Positions 41,644 through 55,321 of a stretch of DNA of 64,000 nt are shown in pieces. Numbering within the stretch: position 1 is the first letter of the stretch; each line of letters opens with the position of its first letter. The DNA is taken from positions 186,001 to 250,000 of the forward strand of contig OZ025275.1 in NCBI GenBank assembly GCA_964019165.1, written 5' to 3'. The translations under genes and the position numbers were made by a program. This stretch comes from Mastigias papua. Lineage: Eukaryota; Cnidaria; Scyphozoa; Rhizostomeae; Mastigiidae. A model generated the notes under the pieces. The model was given only the letters and a program-made list of their open reading frames with translations, did not search any database and was not told the DNA's origin.

Positions 41644-44600
41644 TCAAGGTTTAGCCATTGACGGATGCAAACTATTTGCAGTGGTCCCATCCACTCCCTT
41701 GGTTAATATCAGAAGTCTCTCCATCAAAAATCTTTTATCTCGCCCTTCCTAAAAGTCATAAATCAAATCATGTAAATACAAAAAATACAGGTCATAAACA
41801 CAACTCGCCTAATGCAATGTGCTGAAAACAGGATAAGACAATCTTGTAAATTTCTGTTCGAAACGAAACAAACTAGGGTATATGAATGGATAGTTTAATG
41901 GAAGCAGATAACATATCAAAGAAAAAATGATAACATCCAAATATCAAAAAAGTTAATAAGGAAAAAATACCAAGACAATCAACTAAGAAACAGGAAGGAT
42001 ATGTGAATCAAACATAAATTAATTTATAGATATGTAGACCATACAGCAAATAAAAAACTTGATACTAATTACCATAACAAGTTGATCTTTCAACATTTCA
42101 ATCATTCGCTCATGTGCTGTTGTCATGGAGCGAAAATAATATAACAGCAAGCTATAAAGAGATGGAAATACATTAACAATAAAACCATCGATGAACGTAT
42201 CAAATAAAACTAAACTTAAACCAATATCTGTTTATCTTAGCACATGTCTATAAGTTACTCTCAAAGACGCAGAATTCATCGAGTAAGAAACTAGTAGTAG
42301 TAAGTCTTCATAAGAAAAGAAATTAAAATCAACACAAAGCAAATAAAATGTGAGAAAAATATCAAAAAAGATAGAATACCTTAAAATCAAATGAATAGTA
42401 ATGATTTAATACTGAACAATTCATACCAAATAATAATAAGGACTGGAACTAAAAATGCCGGTGTTTCTATGAACTTGAGGGATTCAGAAAGAACCGTCGG
42501 CAACTCTTGGATTCTTGTTGAGACAATATCAAACATATTCTTCTCTTTATCGCAAAGTGTGTTCCTATTCATGAAACATACGAACAATGATTAGCATTTA
42601 TTGAAAGCACCTTCTCTTCAAGATAGCATCTACTTTCATGGTACAGAGTAACGACTGACATATGATCAATAGCGGGTATGTCAAAAGACCTCAAAGGCTC
42701 TTATGAAAAATGCAGAAAAAGTTTGACAAATTCATGTTACAATCCCATATATATTGTTCATGAGTGACTAAAAGGATAGAGAAGCCAATAATAGGAAATT
42801 ATAGGAAATGAAATGAAACTAGAGAAAATGAACTTTTGTTCAGCTCCGTTAGCAAAATTATTAAAATGCACATCAGATAACTTTTCCTACGCTGTGTATC
42901 GTCCTAGAGCTCACTTACTTAGCCATTCGATGAAACATAAAGTGAAGATAAACATTCTAATATTACAAAAATAAAAAATATGAAAGCTCTATCAGAAAAA
43001 AAAACTACGCTGAATATGAACAAAAGGGCTTAAACATATCCCAAAACTTCCAAAACTATTAGCAATTTGATTGCTATTTCACGAAAGATAAATCTTATAC
43101 TAAACACTATTAACAATGCTTAAAAACTTTCTATACTGATAATATTAAATAAAAATATCTTATCAATGTCATTAAAAGCAACCAATGAAGACTATTAATT
43201 TAGTAAAAATACACAATACTAAATCTACGGGATCATACCGAAATGGTCCACAATTCGAAGTTGTCATTCTACAATAAAGAGTCAGTAAAGCACTTGTTCA
43301 ATTCACTTCAGCCATTAACTTCAATTCACTTCAATTCACAAATAACTTCCATCAGCAATATTAAACTCACCTACATCTATCTTTTAAGAGCAATTTTTAA
43401 CAAAAAATCTTTCTCCACATACATCATTCAAAATCCTTTGGAATTCTCTTGATTTTGAAGGCACTTTAACATCAATATTAATTTATTGGAAATTAAAAAC
43501 GCCTTATATTGTATTGGAATGAAACTATTTTTTACAAGAAAAAGAAAAGGAAAAACATTTTTATAATTAAAAAGCGATATTGATAATATTATTAAGACAA
43601 AAGAAGCCAATGATATGTCCTGTACCAGCAAGATACAATTATTATTATTAGTATTATGGCAATGCATATTTATTTCATGAATAAAGCTTCAAAACATACT
43701 TATTAATCAATTTGCAAATATGGCGGATAAGAAAAATGCAAATCTATCAATGTCGAAAATGTAATGGATCGAAAGATTCTCATGAATTCGTCACTGAATT
43801 ATATAAGAATTAAGGTGGAACGACAAGCCTTGTCGTTTCAATCGAATGACTTATAAAACATTGTTAAATTTAACCTGTTCAAACGAGCATCCTGAGGTAA
43901 TTAGATCAATAAATTTAGCATCTTACAGTTTGAAGCATTCAATACATCATTAATGTGATGAAGAAACATCTTACTGAGTAATGCCCCATCCAACTCCAAA
44001 CACGCACATCAAAAATGTAAGCAGCAACAGTAACGTAAAAAAATAGTTATTTCTTGCTCCTTGGTAAGGCTTCGAAGATGGTTTGCAATTGTACATTAAA
44101 CTGATCTATTTAGCAAGAATAATCAATGAATTATTGTAGTAAATGAAAAAGAATAATAACCATAGCTTCTAGTTAAAGAGCTAAATATGCTAAATTGAGC
44201 CAACAAGAAGATAAAAGTATCTTAAAATTATAATATAATAATAATAATAATAATTATATTGCGTCATTTATCCACATGGTTCACAGGCAAATTACATAAC
44301 CTCCATAAAAAGTTCAACTAGCAGAATATTATTACATAAAATATTTACAATACAATGCTAAAATTAGTGAATGCTAGGAAGCAACATGATAGGTTATTAA
44401 AAATATTCTTAAAGTCATGCTAACTGTATGCTAAAATGAGACTAAAAGTAAGTTAACTTATATTGAAAGTATACACAAATATCTACCTTCTTGACATAAA
44501 ACACAACAATTAACTTCAAGATTCCAATTGCAGGAACCAAGGGAGCAAAGAAAGTTCCAACCCTGTAGAAATGAATCAGAAATGGAAAAATGCAACAAAA

Positions 44601-47600
44601 ATTTCAGAAAAAGGGGTAGCAAAATGAAAATGCATTGCACAAAACTCTATTGAATGAAATATCAAAGTTTGCACTCTTTGCAGGTTACATTTCATTTTTG
44701 AAAATATCCTAATGTGATCACTATGCTACTTACAAACTAATTGCCCAACATATAAAAAAACTAATTCCTAGCACGTTACAAATGAACTTTAATAAACAGT
44801 GAGCAAACTATATAGCCACCTCAACTCACATGATAAAATTTTTAATATTCATACAGACCATTATTAACTAGTTAAATTTATGTCATATACGATATGAAAT
44901 AAAACTGTAAAACTTTTCAACACTTGTCAACAAACTCACCATATCAATGACTGTCCATAAACCAAGTCCAACACATTTTTTGGAATCTGAAATTCTTGCT
45001 GCCCAATTTTTTTTCCGAGTTGACAGCCGCAGTCAAGGTATAAGCAAATATACCTGTACAATGAATAACATATACGAGAGTTACATAATAGAGTATAGCA
45101 AAATTTCATTATGATATTACACTGAGCAAAGTCACTTGCTAAAAGCAAACAAGAAAGTGTGTGAGGTAATGCACACAAAATTTGCAGCTAAACACAAGTG
45201 CACAAAATTAAAAATAACAACATAAACTCAATGGCATCTCAAATTCACCTACTTTCTCAGTGTCTCCGCACAAATTGTAACAGCAACAACAACAAATAAA
45301 TCAATCCATATCAAATTATACATCTGTGCACCAATCTGATTTTCCCAGCACTGTTCCAGAAAGATATTTAAAGAAATCATAAAGATCACACCCAATAATC
45401 CAAATATTTGAAGATTTATTTTATAAGGTCAAAAACTTTTCGTAGACTCTAGGAAAATACGCCTAATTCTTCAACGTACTTCACTATCACGTCATACACG
45501 TTGTTGAGTTATGTTGATTTAATATCAGCTTATATCTAATAACTGAATAATAGTCTGCTAACGATCTACTAACGACAACCATCTACTCGACAAACAAATG
45601 TCCTCTTCTGAAATACTAAAACAACAACTCATACGTCCTATATGTCCTATATGTCCTATACGTCCTATATGTCCTAAATCAACCAGTTACAATAACCAAA
45701 TTTCAGATAAATCTCCGATCACCATCAATTTACAAAACAAAATTGCACCCAACTGCATTGCAAATATAAAGTCTACAATATAATACCTGACATAAACTAA
45801 TTGCCAAAAGTCAAAAATGAAAAATACCTGGGTTTTGTAATTGGCTGTAGAGTACAATGTAATAACAAGCACAGCAACAGATGCAAGCTTTAGCAGAACT
45901 GACCTTGAATAGATATTGCACAAACATCAACTGCAAATGCTGATAAATTGCTTTTTAAAAATGAAAAGTAAAAGGAAATAATAACGTTAACTAATGAAAT
46001 TGTTCACGATCAAAAATGATATAGAAATGTAACGTTTCACAACTTCAACATTTGGCCTACCTCCAGAGAATTAATGCAACTTGAAGACGAGGGCTCCAAT
46101 CTTCAAACTCAGTAAGAACTTCAAATATTAGAGGCAATACCAGATTCAAAGCAGTGATGGTCAATGATGATGCCCACTTCTTTAGCACGGAAACAAAGTC
46201 ATTTTGACTTACAGCAACTTGCTAAAACAGAAGACAGAATAGATTACACAGATGATAAACAACATTAAAGCAAAAGGAAACGGTATTGAATACACATTCT
46301 GAGTTTTAACCTGAATAACAGAAACACCAATCGGCCTGACAATCAAAAGACGCTTTGCAATAGAAAATGCCGAAAGAAAAATATACTAAATGACGAAAAA
46401 GATTAGAATGATAATTCATCACAAACCGATTGATTGAACTCCTCTGAAATGTTAACAGTAAGAATGATAGCATATACACTTCCACCCAGGAAACCAAGTA
46501 TCAATAGATTTATCACAAATCGAAGGGTGTAAATCTTGCACTTCTGTCCTCTCGTCCGATTCTGGACGGCTTCTCGTCTCTTCTCTTCAGCTAACTCTGC
46601 CTACAAAAAAACATGCAATATGACGTTTTCTTGTTTGTGCTTTAAAAGATCAACGCGTCAAAAATGATTTCAACTTTGTCTGTCACCTCAATCAAAGCCT
46701 TTACAAGAGGATATTGACAAAGCTCCTCACATTTTTCCTTTCGTACGAGCTAACTTTTTCATAACGCAAACTTACTTCCATAAAATATTACATGACACCA
46801 CTAGTCGGTATGTTCTTGCTAAAATGCATATCAACAAATGATAGTGCGTATACTTTTGTTGAGCTATGTTTCGATTTCATTCAAACAGCGTTATCAAACT
46901 AAATAAGAAAATAAACACTGGGGATCTGAGGCCCTGTGATATCAAAAAACGTGATTCCAAATGCGAAAAGTCATCGAAGTTGACTTTAGGATGACATTTG
47001 AGTATGGCTCAACAAAATTATTACCACAAACATCTAATACAAGGCGGAATTAATACTGAAAATAAAAATCTAAAAACAGGATAAACTAAATAAGGTATTG
47101 AGAAATCGTATAAAAATGTAGAATTTTTCAGCAGTAAAAAGGAACTTCATAAAAGTCTTTTCTAGAACAGAACTATACAAAAAACAACTTGAAATTTACA
47201 CTCACTAAGAACAAAAAGCTTGTTAACAGGAGAGGAGATTACAAAGAACATTTTATTATTCTTCTAGTCATCAATACACATAGCACAAACAACAAAGCCC
47301 ACAACAATCACTGACACAACCCACAAACCATTAGTGCAAACCATGGATATATTAGATTGTTAAAATCTTTGAATATACCTGCAAGTCTTGATGAATATTT
47401 TTTTGTTTCAAAACAGCAGCCTTTTCACTTGTAATGCAATAATCCCAACTTGCAAATACTTTATTGCAGAATGAATAGAACAAACCACCACTTTCAATTA
47501 CACTGTCCGTAAACCCAGTTGAAAAGCTACAATAAACAAACAGTTAGGCTTCAATAATTCATTGAGTAACATGCCAAATGAAAAAGGAACTTGCAACAAC

Positions 47601-50600
47601 AAGAACAATACAACTTTTACACTTCCCAACATTCAACTACATTTAAACTACATATTACCAAAAGACCTTTTTTATCATGGTGTTTTAGTTTACAATAAGT
47701 TTTCATTTGAGTTAAGAACTGAATGTAACCTAATCATGAATGGTTCTGTAGGAAGCAAGGCCTAGTCTTAAGCACCTACTAAGCAAATGTGTACATTAAA
47801 CTAAATATGTTGATAACATTTTGTGCTATTTATTGCTTCTTGACTTTGAATGATTTTATAGATTCATATACATATGTAGTAACTTTCAGCCCAGGTTTTC
47901 TTCTGTTCTATTACTCATTGATGACCAGCTTTTCCATTTTTAACATGTTACCCACAGTTATCCCATGTTTCCCACATTACCTTATTTCCTCATTACCATC
48001 ATATCACACAGGCAATTCCTCTGATACTATTTAACTCTTTCTATTAATTTTGCTTACTCAGAACATCACCTTCCTTTTATAATTATTTAGCAAATTCATG
48101 TGTAAGGCATTAACAGCAATATTTGCAGACACATGTATATAATTTGTGCTATACAGTCAGCCAGTAAACCAGTTTGTTAACATAACATTGAGTACCTCTG
48201 GCTATATGTTAACAAATTCGCATTTAACGCATTCCTTATTTACACCATTCAAAATAGCAAAATGATATTTTTTACTTTATAGTTAATTTGATAATGTCCC
48301 ATAGAGCTCCACAATACCCAACATTCCTTCTATGAACAAGGACTTGAAATATCCTTAAGAAATGATATGTGCAAATAGGCTGCACCCTGCCTTGGAAACC
48401 AGATTTAGGAAAACAGATTTGGGCTACATACAGGCTATTGCAGTAACAAATAAAGGTCAAAAATACAAGTGACATACAAAGGAGACTATATTAATGAATA
48501 ACTATCAAAATGAAAATATAAATCAAACAAAAAGAGACTTACTTGTGGACTAAAATAATAAGACTAACAATGAGATAGCTCAGGCCAACCAAGATATATG
48601 CAAGTGGCATGTCATATTTTACATCCTCATTTTGCAAAGTTTCACTGGAATATTTGCCATAAAACATCAATGTTGTACTGATGTAACCCTGTTTAAAAAA
48701 TAAGATATAATCAAATAAGATAATTTTGATTCATCATACTCTTCATCTTCACATATATACAAGAACTTACAATAACAATGTATCATAATGTTACTAAAAG
48801 TTCATATCTAGTATATGAAGATCTCAACTGTTATTCATATAAAAAATCATTATTAAGACTATAAATTATGCATTTGACATCATAGTTATGCCATATGACC
48901 TACCTGTCCAGTTATAAAATCAACTACATGGTCTTGTGTAGTCTTTTGACTTGAGTTATAGACAGGAACAGTGCATGTGGCAGTTGCTGTTAATGTTGCA
49001 ACAGATGATGAATTCCCAGTTGAATTCACCGAATTCAGAGTTGAATTTACAGAACTCACTGTTTGATTTGTTGTGCTACTGGTGTTTGCAGGAGCAACAG
49101 CAGTTAGAAGCTTTTCCTCTTTAAATATCTGAGGAACTGTCAGAAAACTGAATACCAGGACAAAGATGATGATATTCAGAATCAATAGGGACCTCAAGAA
49201 GAGGAAATATGATAAGACACCATTTCCAAATTCACCTGTATTACAAAATGTAAAAGATTAAAACTGCATGAATGTATAGATTAAAATCAATATCAATTTT
49301 ATATGAGAGAAGATTTGGTAAAGTGACTTATTGGTGCAGGTGGTTACCAATGATAATTACTCCATATATGATACAGCATGCTTATCAACCCAAGGGACAA
49401 AAGAGCAATGAAAAGAAGGATTTACAAACAAAAAATGGCATATGTGATGGACTACTTGGTGTGAACTACTAAAGTGTAAATCTTTTGTAAATAAAAAAAT
49501 TAGAGACCGTACATACTAGAACAAATGAGAACTTGAAATAGCTTGTCTCTTAGATGAAGTGAATAAAGATGTAGCAAACTACTGCTAGCTTCATCCATTA
49601 ATATGGAATCTATTGCACACTCTGAAAATTTATGAATACATAGATATACTGTATAAATTTACTCTCCACCCTCTAATAGATGTCCCCCCTGCTTATTAAT
49701 TTTTTGATTTTTTTCCACCTGGGACATTCTTATTCTTATTCCAACCCCCCCCATTTATTAATTTTCAACATACATTCCACCCAAGACATTTTCCAGTTTG
49801 ACATATTGTGTTCCTTGCTAGCAAAAAAATTCTTTTCTTTCTTTCGCGACTCCCTCTTAGAAGGAGTCATTCTACTGCACTTCTATTTCAATTTGTCATT
49901 CACTTTTTTGACATTTCTCTTTGTGTGTATAAAACTTCTTACTACTGTAGTGATGTTAATCTAAACCATTCTAACTTTTGTTCTCTTTTACACAGAAAGT
50001 AAAAAATAATGACATATTTCTTCCAACCCCCCCGGACATTAAATTCTGGAATTTTTCCAGCCCCCCATTTATTCCAACCCCCTGGCTATTAAGTTTTGGC
50101 ATTTTTTCCAACCCCCCAGCTATTCCAGCTCCCCTGTCTATTAGAGACCAGAGAGTAAATATATAAATATATCTATTAATATATGTATGTATGTTTATTT
50201 ATTGATACCTTCAACCTCCTTTAAAGGGCTCCGCCACAGCTCTAATGCATAAATGAACTCACTTGTCCTATTCTTAAACAATGCCCAAGACTAAAATAAA
50301 AAAGAGGTAGTACTTAGGCTATAACTCTTCATATATTGGTATACAAACCAGCCTAAAAAATCTGCGAATTTACATCAGACCAAAGGAGTTCCCTTCTGCA
50401 AATTAATGTCTTCTAGAAAATATCAGTGGGGACACCTCAGTGAGGATGATTGAAAATGTATCATCAATCCATCCTCTAAGTCCTAAAGCTTTGACCCTAA
50501 GAAGGATGTATGCAAAAGCTCTTCAAATGGGCAAAAATATACCTATATTTATAGGAAATCTTTACTGCATCAAGAACTCAAAGAGATCAGCAATACTCTA

Positions 50601-51699
50601 TAAATTTTCAATGCTCATTCATTTCCAATAAAGGAATAGCATGTGAATAGCTTCTTCAAAATACTATCTACAACACAACATTATTAATCATCTGTTGAGA
50701 GATACTAAAAGGATGTGCCAAGCTAGGAGACATTTCTCTTTGCAACATTTGCTACAAAAGCCTAAAGTTGTTTCAACTCTGAAACCAAACTACGAAACAT
50801 TTGGTGCATCCTATCTTATGGTTATTGTCCAGCATTTTGAGTGAAAAATATTGCAGGAACATGTTGTATAAAAAAGGTGCCAAATTAAAAATTTGTGAAA
50901 CACAGGTGAAACTTGATGTTCCCTTGTTTGGCTCTGGTTTCAGGCAAATAATGTAGAGGAATCATCATAAAGTAAACTGATCAGTTTGATGTCTGCATAA
51001 GCTATTACATAATTAAATAGCATTATATGAATTATAAAGAAATTCTTAAAATATTAAATGATCCTTTGGATCATAACTCTTCATACCATTGCAAATTTCA
51101 GCTTGAATGACTTCCAGCAAGACAGCCTTTTCTTTCTTGCTTCAGTTTTTTGTTGATGTAAGTTTCTGGTGGTTAAAGCATTTGAGAATTAGTTACATGA
51201 TACAGATACAAACTAAGAAAAATCTTTAATAAGTGGGAACTAAAATTTTGATCTAAGAAATTTTATCAAAAAATAATTTTAAACATCGGCAAGGGTAAGA
51301 ATATAATAAACCAATTACAAATTAAGCTTCCATTGACAAATAAAAAAATTTCAGTTAGCTACATAGATGGAGCAAATGTCAATAAAAGTCAACAAAGCTG
51401 AGCCTACTTCACAGATTTACGCTTTGCAAGAGGGATAGCCATAGATTTTATCTTTTCAATGTTTCTTGATTCTGCTAAAGGATCATGGACACTGTCTTCA
51501 AGGCCAATCATTTCCATTGCTTCTTCTACATCACTTTTAGGAACTGTAACCACATTTGAGCCAGGCTGTGACAATTGTCTTTCAATATTCTTTCTGCTAA
51601 GTGCTCTACTGTGAAAGCTCATTGCAGATCTACTGGCACCTCTACTGGGCAAATTATCAAACATTCCATTTTGTGGCTCTTCATTCAAATCTGACTCAT
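41644..51699 (-). CDS. TMC: Transmembrane channel-like protein (TMC family, nearest TMC4-8/TMC7 type), first exon not found
   Basis: Exons (minus): 51699-51408, 51165-51087, 50290-50209, 49235-48904, 48688-48543, 47526-47379, 46600-46427, 46221-46061, 45903-45828, 45350-45253, 45053-44940, 44562-44487, 44105-43975, 42564-42427, 42151-42073, 41748-41644. All are GT/AG with matching phases, giving 743 residues plus a missing N-terminal exon. The first listed exon starts in phase 1. Family landmarks are LELWRSPLKEVEGEFGNG, YTLRFVINLLILGFLGG, the TMC signature CWENQIGAQMYNLIWIDL, QQEFQIPKNVLDLVYGQS and GTFFAPLVPAIGILK; several hydrophobic membrane segments are clear. TMC proteins are multi-pass membrane proteins related to the TMEM16/OSCA fold; TMC1/2 form mechanotransduction channels. 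The loop after the first membrane segment is Ser/Thr/Asn-rich with six N-glycosylation sequons. The C-terminus is short and charged. Confidence 0.94.
42565..48542. other. Larger TMC introns without recognisable features
   Basis: Introns of about 0.2-1.4 kb between TMC exons (largest 42,565-43,974 and 47,527-48,542) are AT-rich. They contain short simple repeats such as ATA/ATT at about 44,229-44,252 and five copies of a 9-bp CGTCCTATA-type unit at about 45,635-45,677. No gene or transposon is recognised. Confidence 0.55.
49645..50172. mobile_element. Non-autonomous TIR element (MITE) in a TMC intron
   Basis: A 0.5-kb block is bounded by inverted sequences: TTTACTCTCCACCCTCTAAT on the left, and TTTACTCTCTGGTCTCTAAT as the complement of the right end. 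The interior is unusual for this AT-rich region, with repeated ATTCCAACCCCCC and TATTAATTTT modules near both ends. There is no coding potential. The target duplication is unclear because both flanks are TA-rich. Confidence 0.72.
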
Positions 51700-52849
51700 C
51701 TGCAATACAGAATCATGATCCAAGTGGCAAAAATTCAAAGTAAAAGGCAAAAGTGATGCAAGTGAAGGAGTATTATCTAATATCAAAATACAACAACAAA
51801 TCAAGAATAAAAATTATATGATTTGAGAATGCAATTTCCAAACCTAAGCAGATGATAGTACCATCAAAAACCATTAATTGGGAAAAGACCTAAATAAACC
51901 ATTATGGAATATGTACAATGCACTTTTTATCAAACACAAATAAGTATGACAGAAAGCAGCTGCTAGTTTTACAACAAGGTCTTCTTAACATCATTTCAAA
52001 GGGATTTTATGTTACACCTGTCACATATAATCAGACTTCAATTCTTAATGTTAATAAGACTCAACATATAAATGACAAACTCCATTGAAGCACAAAATGC
52101 GATGAAAATATTTACTGGCTGTGCGTAGGAGTTTTCATTAGTTGTTGGGTTTCCTAAGTACACAACTTGTTAACTTATTACGATTATCACTGGCTGCTCC
52201 CTAAAGATTAATGATCTTTTGACTCACTTATGATTGCATCTAAAAATGTTGGGAAAATTTTATTGCAAATTGAACCGTAAAAGTAAATACCATCTAACTT
52301 ACTATGGCTTCACAGAAGTTGTTATCATCTACGTACTTGTACATATGAGATATGATAGATATGCGATACAGAATAAAAAGCTAAAAACTTGCCCCCTAAG
52401 TTTTGAAGTTCAAGCTCTGACGCATTTCCATTCAGGGGTGTAACTTTTCCGTGTCCTGACATCTCGTCGAAATATGAATAAACGAAAGGCCTGTTTTCGT
52501 ATAGTCTCCAACTTCATGTGTTTCCTTCCTAGTGACCATTTATTAAAATTACGGATTAGTAAACATAAACTTCACGTGAGGCTGAAAACAACGATAGATA
52601 ATTCACAAAGTGTGTGTTTTGACATACAAATGAAACACTAATATATATAACCACCTGCTCCTTCCTATAACTTCCCTTCTGCACTAAGATTACTTCTTTG
52701 CTACTACGCGATTTGTGGTGACCGGTTGTTGCTACATATCCCACAATGCAATTTACTGATTCCATTTCTTTGGAATGCAGAACAAGGAAGTGAACTGCCA
52801 CAGAAAATTAGTCAAGACTATTGACGTAAGGAGTTGTGAGGAGATGCAA

Positions 52850-53715
52850 CATACATGCCAACACTCCTGCAAAGTGCGGGAGTCTCCCGCTATTTTCACT
52901 CAGGAGTACCCTCCCACACGCAACCATCAAATCAGAGAAAACCTCCCGCAGTTTAATTTTCTGTAATTAATTAACCTTTTAATTAACTTTTGCAATTAAT
53001 TAATTTTTTGTAACCGCCTTATTACAACAAATTGAAGGGAATTTAATTTTGAAGTTTAGCATGAAATTTTTTAACATTTCGACTTGAACATATCCATAGA
53101 CCACCCAATTGAATAAGGGATGCTATGGGAACAGGAGCGTGCCGAATAAGGGGGTGTAGGTGCTGCTATCAGCTCAAATTTTGTGTGATGGACCCCCAAC
53201 CACGGTGGATCCTCCTACGTCACTAAGGGACCGGTCATTAACTCTTCCAGGGGAGGGGGTGGAAGACATCTGGGAGGGGGAACCAAAATTCTGCAAACTC
53301 ACAGGGAGGGGGGATGAAAAATAAAAGCATTTCAAGAGAAGAGCTATGGAGTTTCTTCTGAAATCCTGGAGTGGGGATCAAAATATTTACATAAATCTGA
53401 GAGGGGGGAAGAAATTTCCATCAAATATATGAGAATGTCTTCCACCCCCTCCCCACAAGTAATTAATGGCCCGTCCCTAACTGCAGTTATCATACCTCCT
53501 AAATATGCACCCGTGTTGTCGTCCCTGAGACTTGCCTCCATAAGACTATGAACAACAATATGGCAAGAAGTTGTCTCCAAGCAATCTTCAACTGTCTTTT
53601 CAATAGAGTTTGGCCCAGTCGTATAGCCATAAAGTGTAGCCACACCTTTCGAAAGTTAGTATTTGAGGTAGGCTGCTAAGCACGCGCAACCTCATATAAG
53701 AATGTTGGCATGTGT
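52850..53715. mobile_element. TIR element family, copy B
   Basis: Same family as the element at 39,444-40,233. It starts CATACATGCCAACACTC and its right end complements to CACATGCCAACATTC. A 7-bp duplication GATGCAA flanks it (52,843-52,849 and 53,716-53,722), possibly 8 bp with one mismatch. The CA...TG ends and 7-8 bp duplication suggest hAT. It is split by a nested MITE at 53,227-53,477. It lies upstream of the known TMC exons, so it is in the TMC first intron or its 5' flank. Confidence 0.76.
53224..53480. mobile_element. Nested PIF/Harbinger-like (Tourist-type) MITE
   Basis: A 251-bp insert (53,227-53,477) inside TIR element copy B. Its inverted ends of about 43 bp start GGGACCGGTCATTAA on the left and GGGACGGGCCATTAA as complement of the right. 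It is flanked by TAA on both sides (53,224-53,226 and 53,478-53,480). A 3-bp TWA duplication is typical of PIF/Harbinger elements. The paralogous copy at 39,444-40,233 lacks this insert and so shows the empty site. Confidence 0.8.
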
Positions 53716-54626
53716 GATGCAAGGAGGTGTAACATCATTTTCATAGAAGTACATATCTAGGGGAACAAGTCTTAATTCTCATGGGCATAAGTAAAATGTA
53801 TCTGAAACCCAAGCACTGCAGGCGTGCAACTACGGGATGGTCCTGGTGCAGTGACGATTCTCCGGGGGGGGGGCAGGAGGGCCCATCAGAAATTCTCATG
53901 CCCCCTTTAATGGTCCACACTTTTTAAACATGGGACTATGACTACTCTAGTGGGTGGGTTGAGGAACCTCTATCAAGATGCAATTCTTCTTTACTTCATA
54001 CCATTACTATTTGTTGCTCTTTCAAAAGCTTTTGTCATGTCATTTACACTCGCTGTTGTCTTAAATAGTAAGACAGTCATTTCCTTGAATTAAACTGATG
54101 TGGCAATCAATGGGCATGCCAATTATAGGGCATGCCAATTATAGGGTGTATCCCTACAGTCTCCTGCAGTCTGTGATGGCTAGTGCCACCCCTGTTCCTC
54201 CCCAGTTCTTGTAGGCTAGAATTGTCCCTGTCCTGGTGGTCCAGCCCCTGCCCTTTTCATCAAAAAAGCAGATATGCCCTTTTTTTCTATGCAAATTTTG
54301 AAACTGTGTATGGTACTTTTGTTAAGTAGATCTTTACTACACTTGACAGTAAGGAAATCCTGAAACATTCTGTACAATTTCTTTTAACTTTTTTTTGAAA
54401 CTGTTGATTCTATTCAATTAAACTACAATTACAAATCTCACTATTACAAGGCAATTTTAACAGGATGACCTATCAATACAATATATACTGTTATCATTAG
54501 GGTCCTGATACTTAGGCACTGATAAATTAATGGTAAGAGATCAAAAAACTAATTAAAAGTGTCCAAAAAAACGGCCCAATCAAGAGATAAAATAATTTTA
54601 AATCATATCAAATGATTTTCTAAAAA

Positions 54627-54845
54627 TCATCTAAAAAGGAGTCTAGATCTAATCTTTTTGGCACTTAGTGGCAAGTCCTTAAATTCTTTCCCTGCCAGAA
54701 AATAAAAATCTTTGCATACAAATTCAGTTTTAATCTGAGGAATCTTAATGAGATGTTGACTGTTTATAGTATTTCTCCCATGAGCATTGGTAACAAAGTA
54801 ATTTTTCATTGCATCACAGACATTGTCTTGCAAAGTATCAAACAC
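54627..54845 (-). mobile_element. Fragment of a LINE reverse-transcriptase C-terminus
   Basis: A 72-codon open frame reads like the tail of many CR1/Jockey-type LINE ORF2 proteins: HGRNTINSQHLIKIPQIKTE followed by KDFYFLAGKEFKDLPLS, where the usual pattern is IP..RT..G..SF...G...WN.LP. It is isolated, with no RT core nearby. It could instead be unrelated sequence; the assignment is by pattern only. Confidence 0.45.
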
Positions 54846-55130
54846 CAGATTACATGACCTTTTTCACTCCTGCTTCAATACTAGGCAGATGCAAGCTGAC
54901 TGATGCAACCCTAGTCAATCTAATAATATCAAGGCTTCTATGCTCAAGGCTTTCAATTTCTTTTCTTGAATGCTGGAAAATCTTTTATTTCTTATGTGAA
55001 AAATATTAATTCACAGGCATGGTGCTATCAAATAAATAGCGGGGGGCTACACCCAAAAAGTGGAGGCTACAAGCAATAAATTGCTCTATAAAAGTTAGAA
55101 AAATCACTGGGTAGCAAAAGGACAAATACC

Positions 55131-55222
55131 ATCACATCATTTACCATCTCATCATTTACCATCTCATCATTTACCATCCCATCATTTACCATCTCATCAT
55201 TTACCATCTCATCATTTACCAT
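55131..55222. repeat. 15-bp tandem repeat, six copies
   Basis: Six units of ACCATCTCATCATTT with one C variant, about 100 bp past the DHRS7B stop codon on the gene strand, probably within its 3' UTR. Confidence 0.9.
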
Positions 55223-55321
55223 CAAAAGATACCATTCATATGAATACAATTATGTCATAAGTAAATGTCTTAGTGCTACATACATTTTGACCACAAAAAA
55301 TAGTGTTTTCCACCATACAGT

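Larger units (their letters stand above)
53723..55321. other. Intergenic region between TMC and DHRS7B with repeat debris
   Basis: No intact gene. It contains a short tandem duplication GGCATGCCAATTATA (about 54,112-54,146), a LINE C-terminal fragment (54,627-54,845) and six copies of a 15-bp ACCATCTCATCATTT unit (about 55,131-55,222). A minus-strand AATAAA at about 54,982-54,987 is a possible DHRS7B polyadenylation signal. Confidence 0.55.

Noticed and set aside
53344..53643. Minus-strand 99-codon open frame
   Set aside because: It lies across the TIR element copy and its nested MITE; no homology or splice support.
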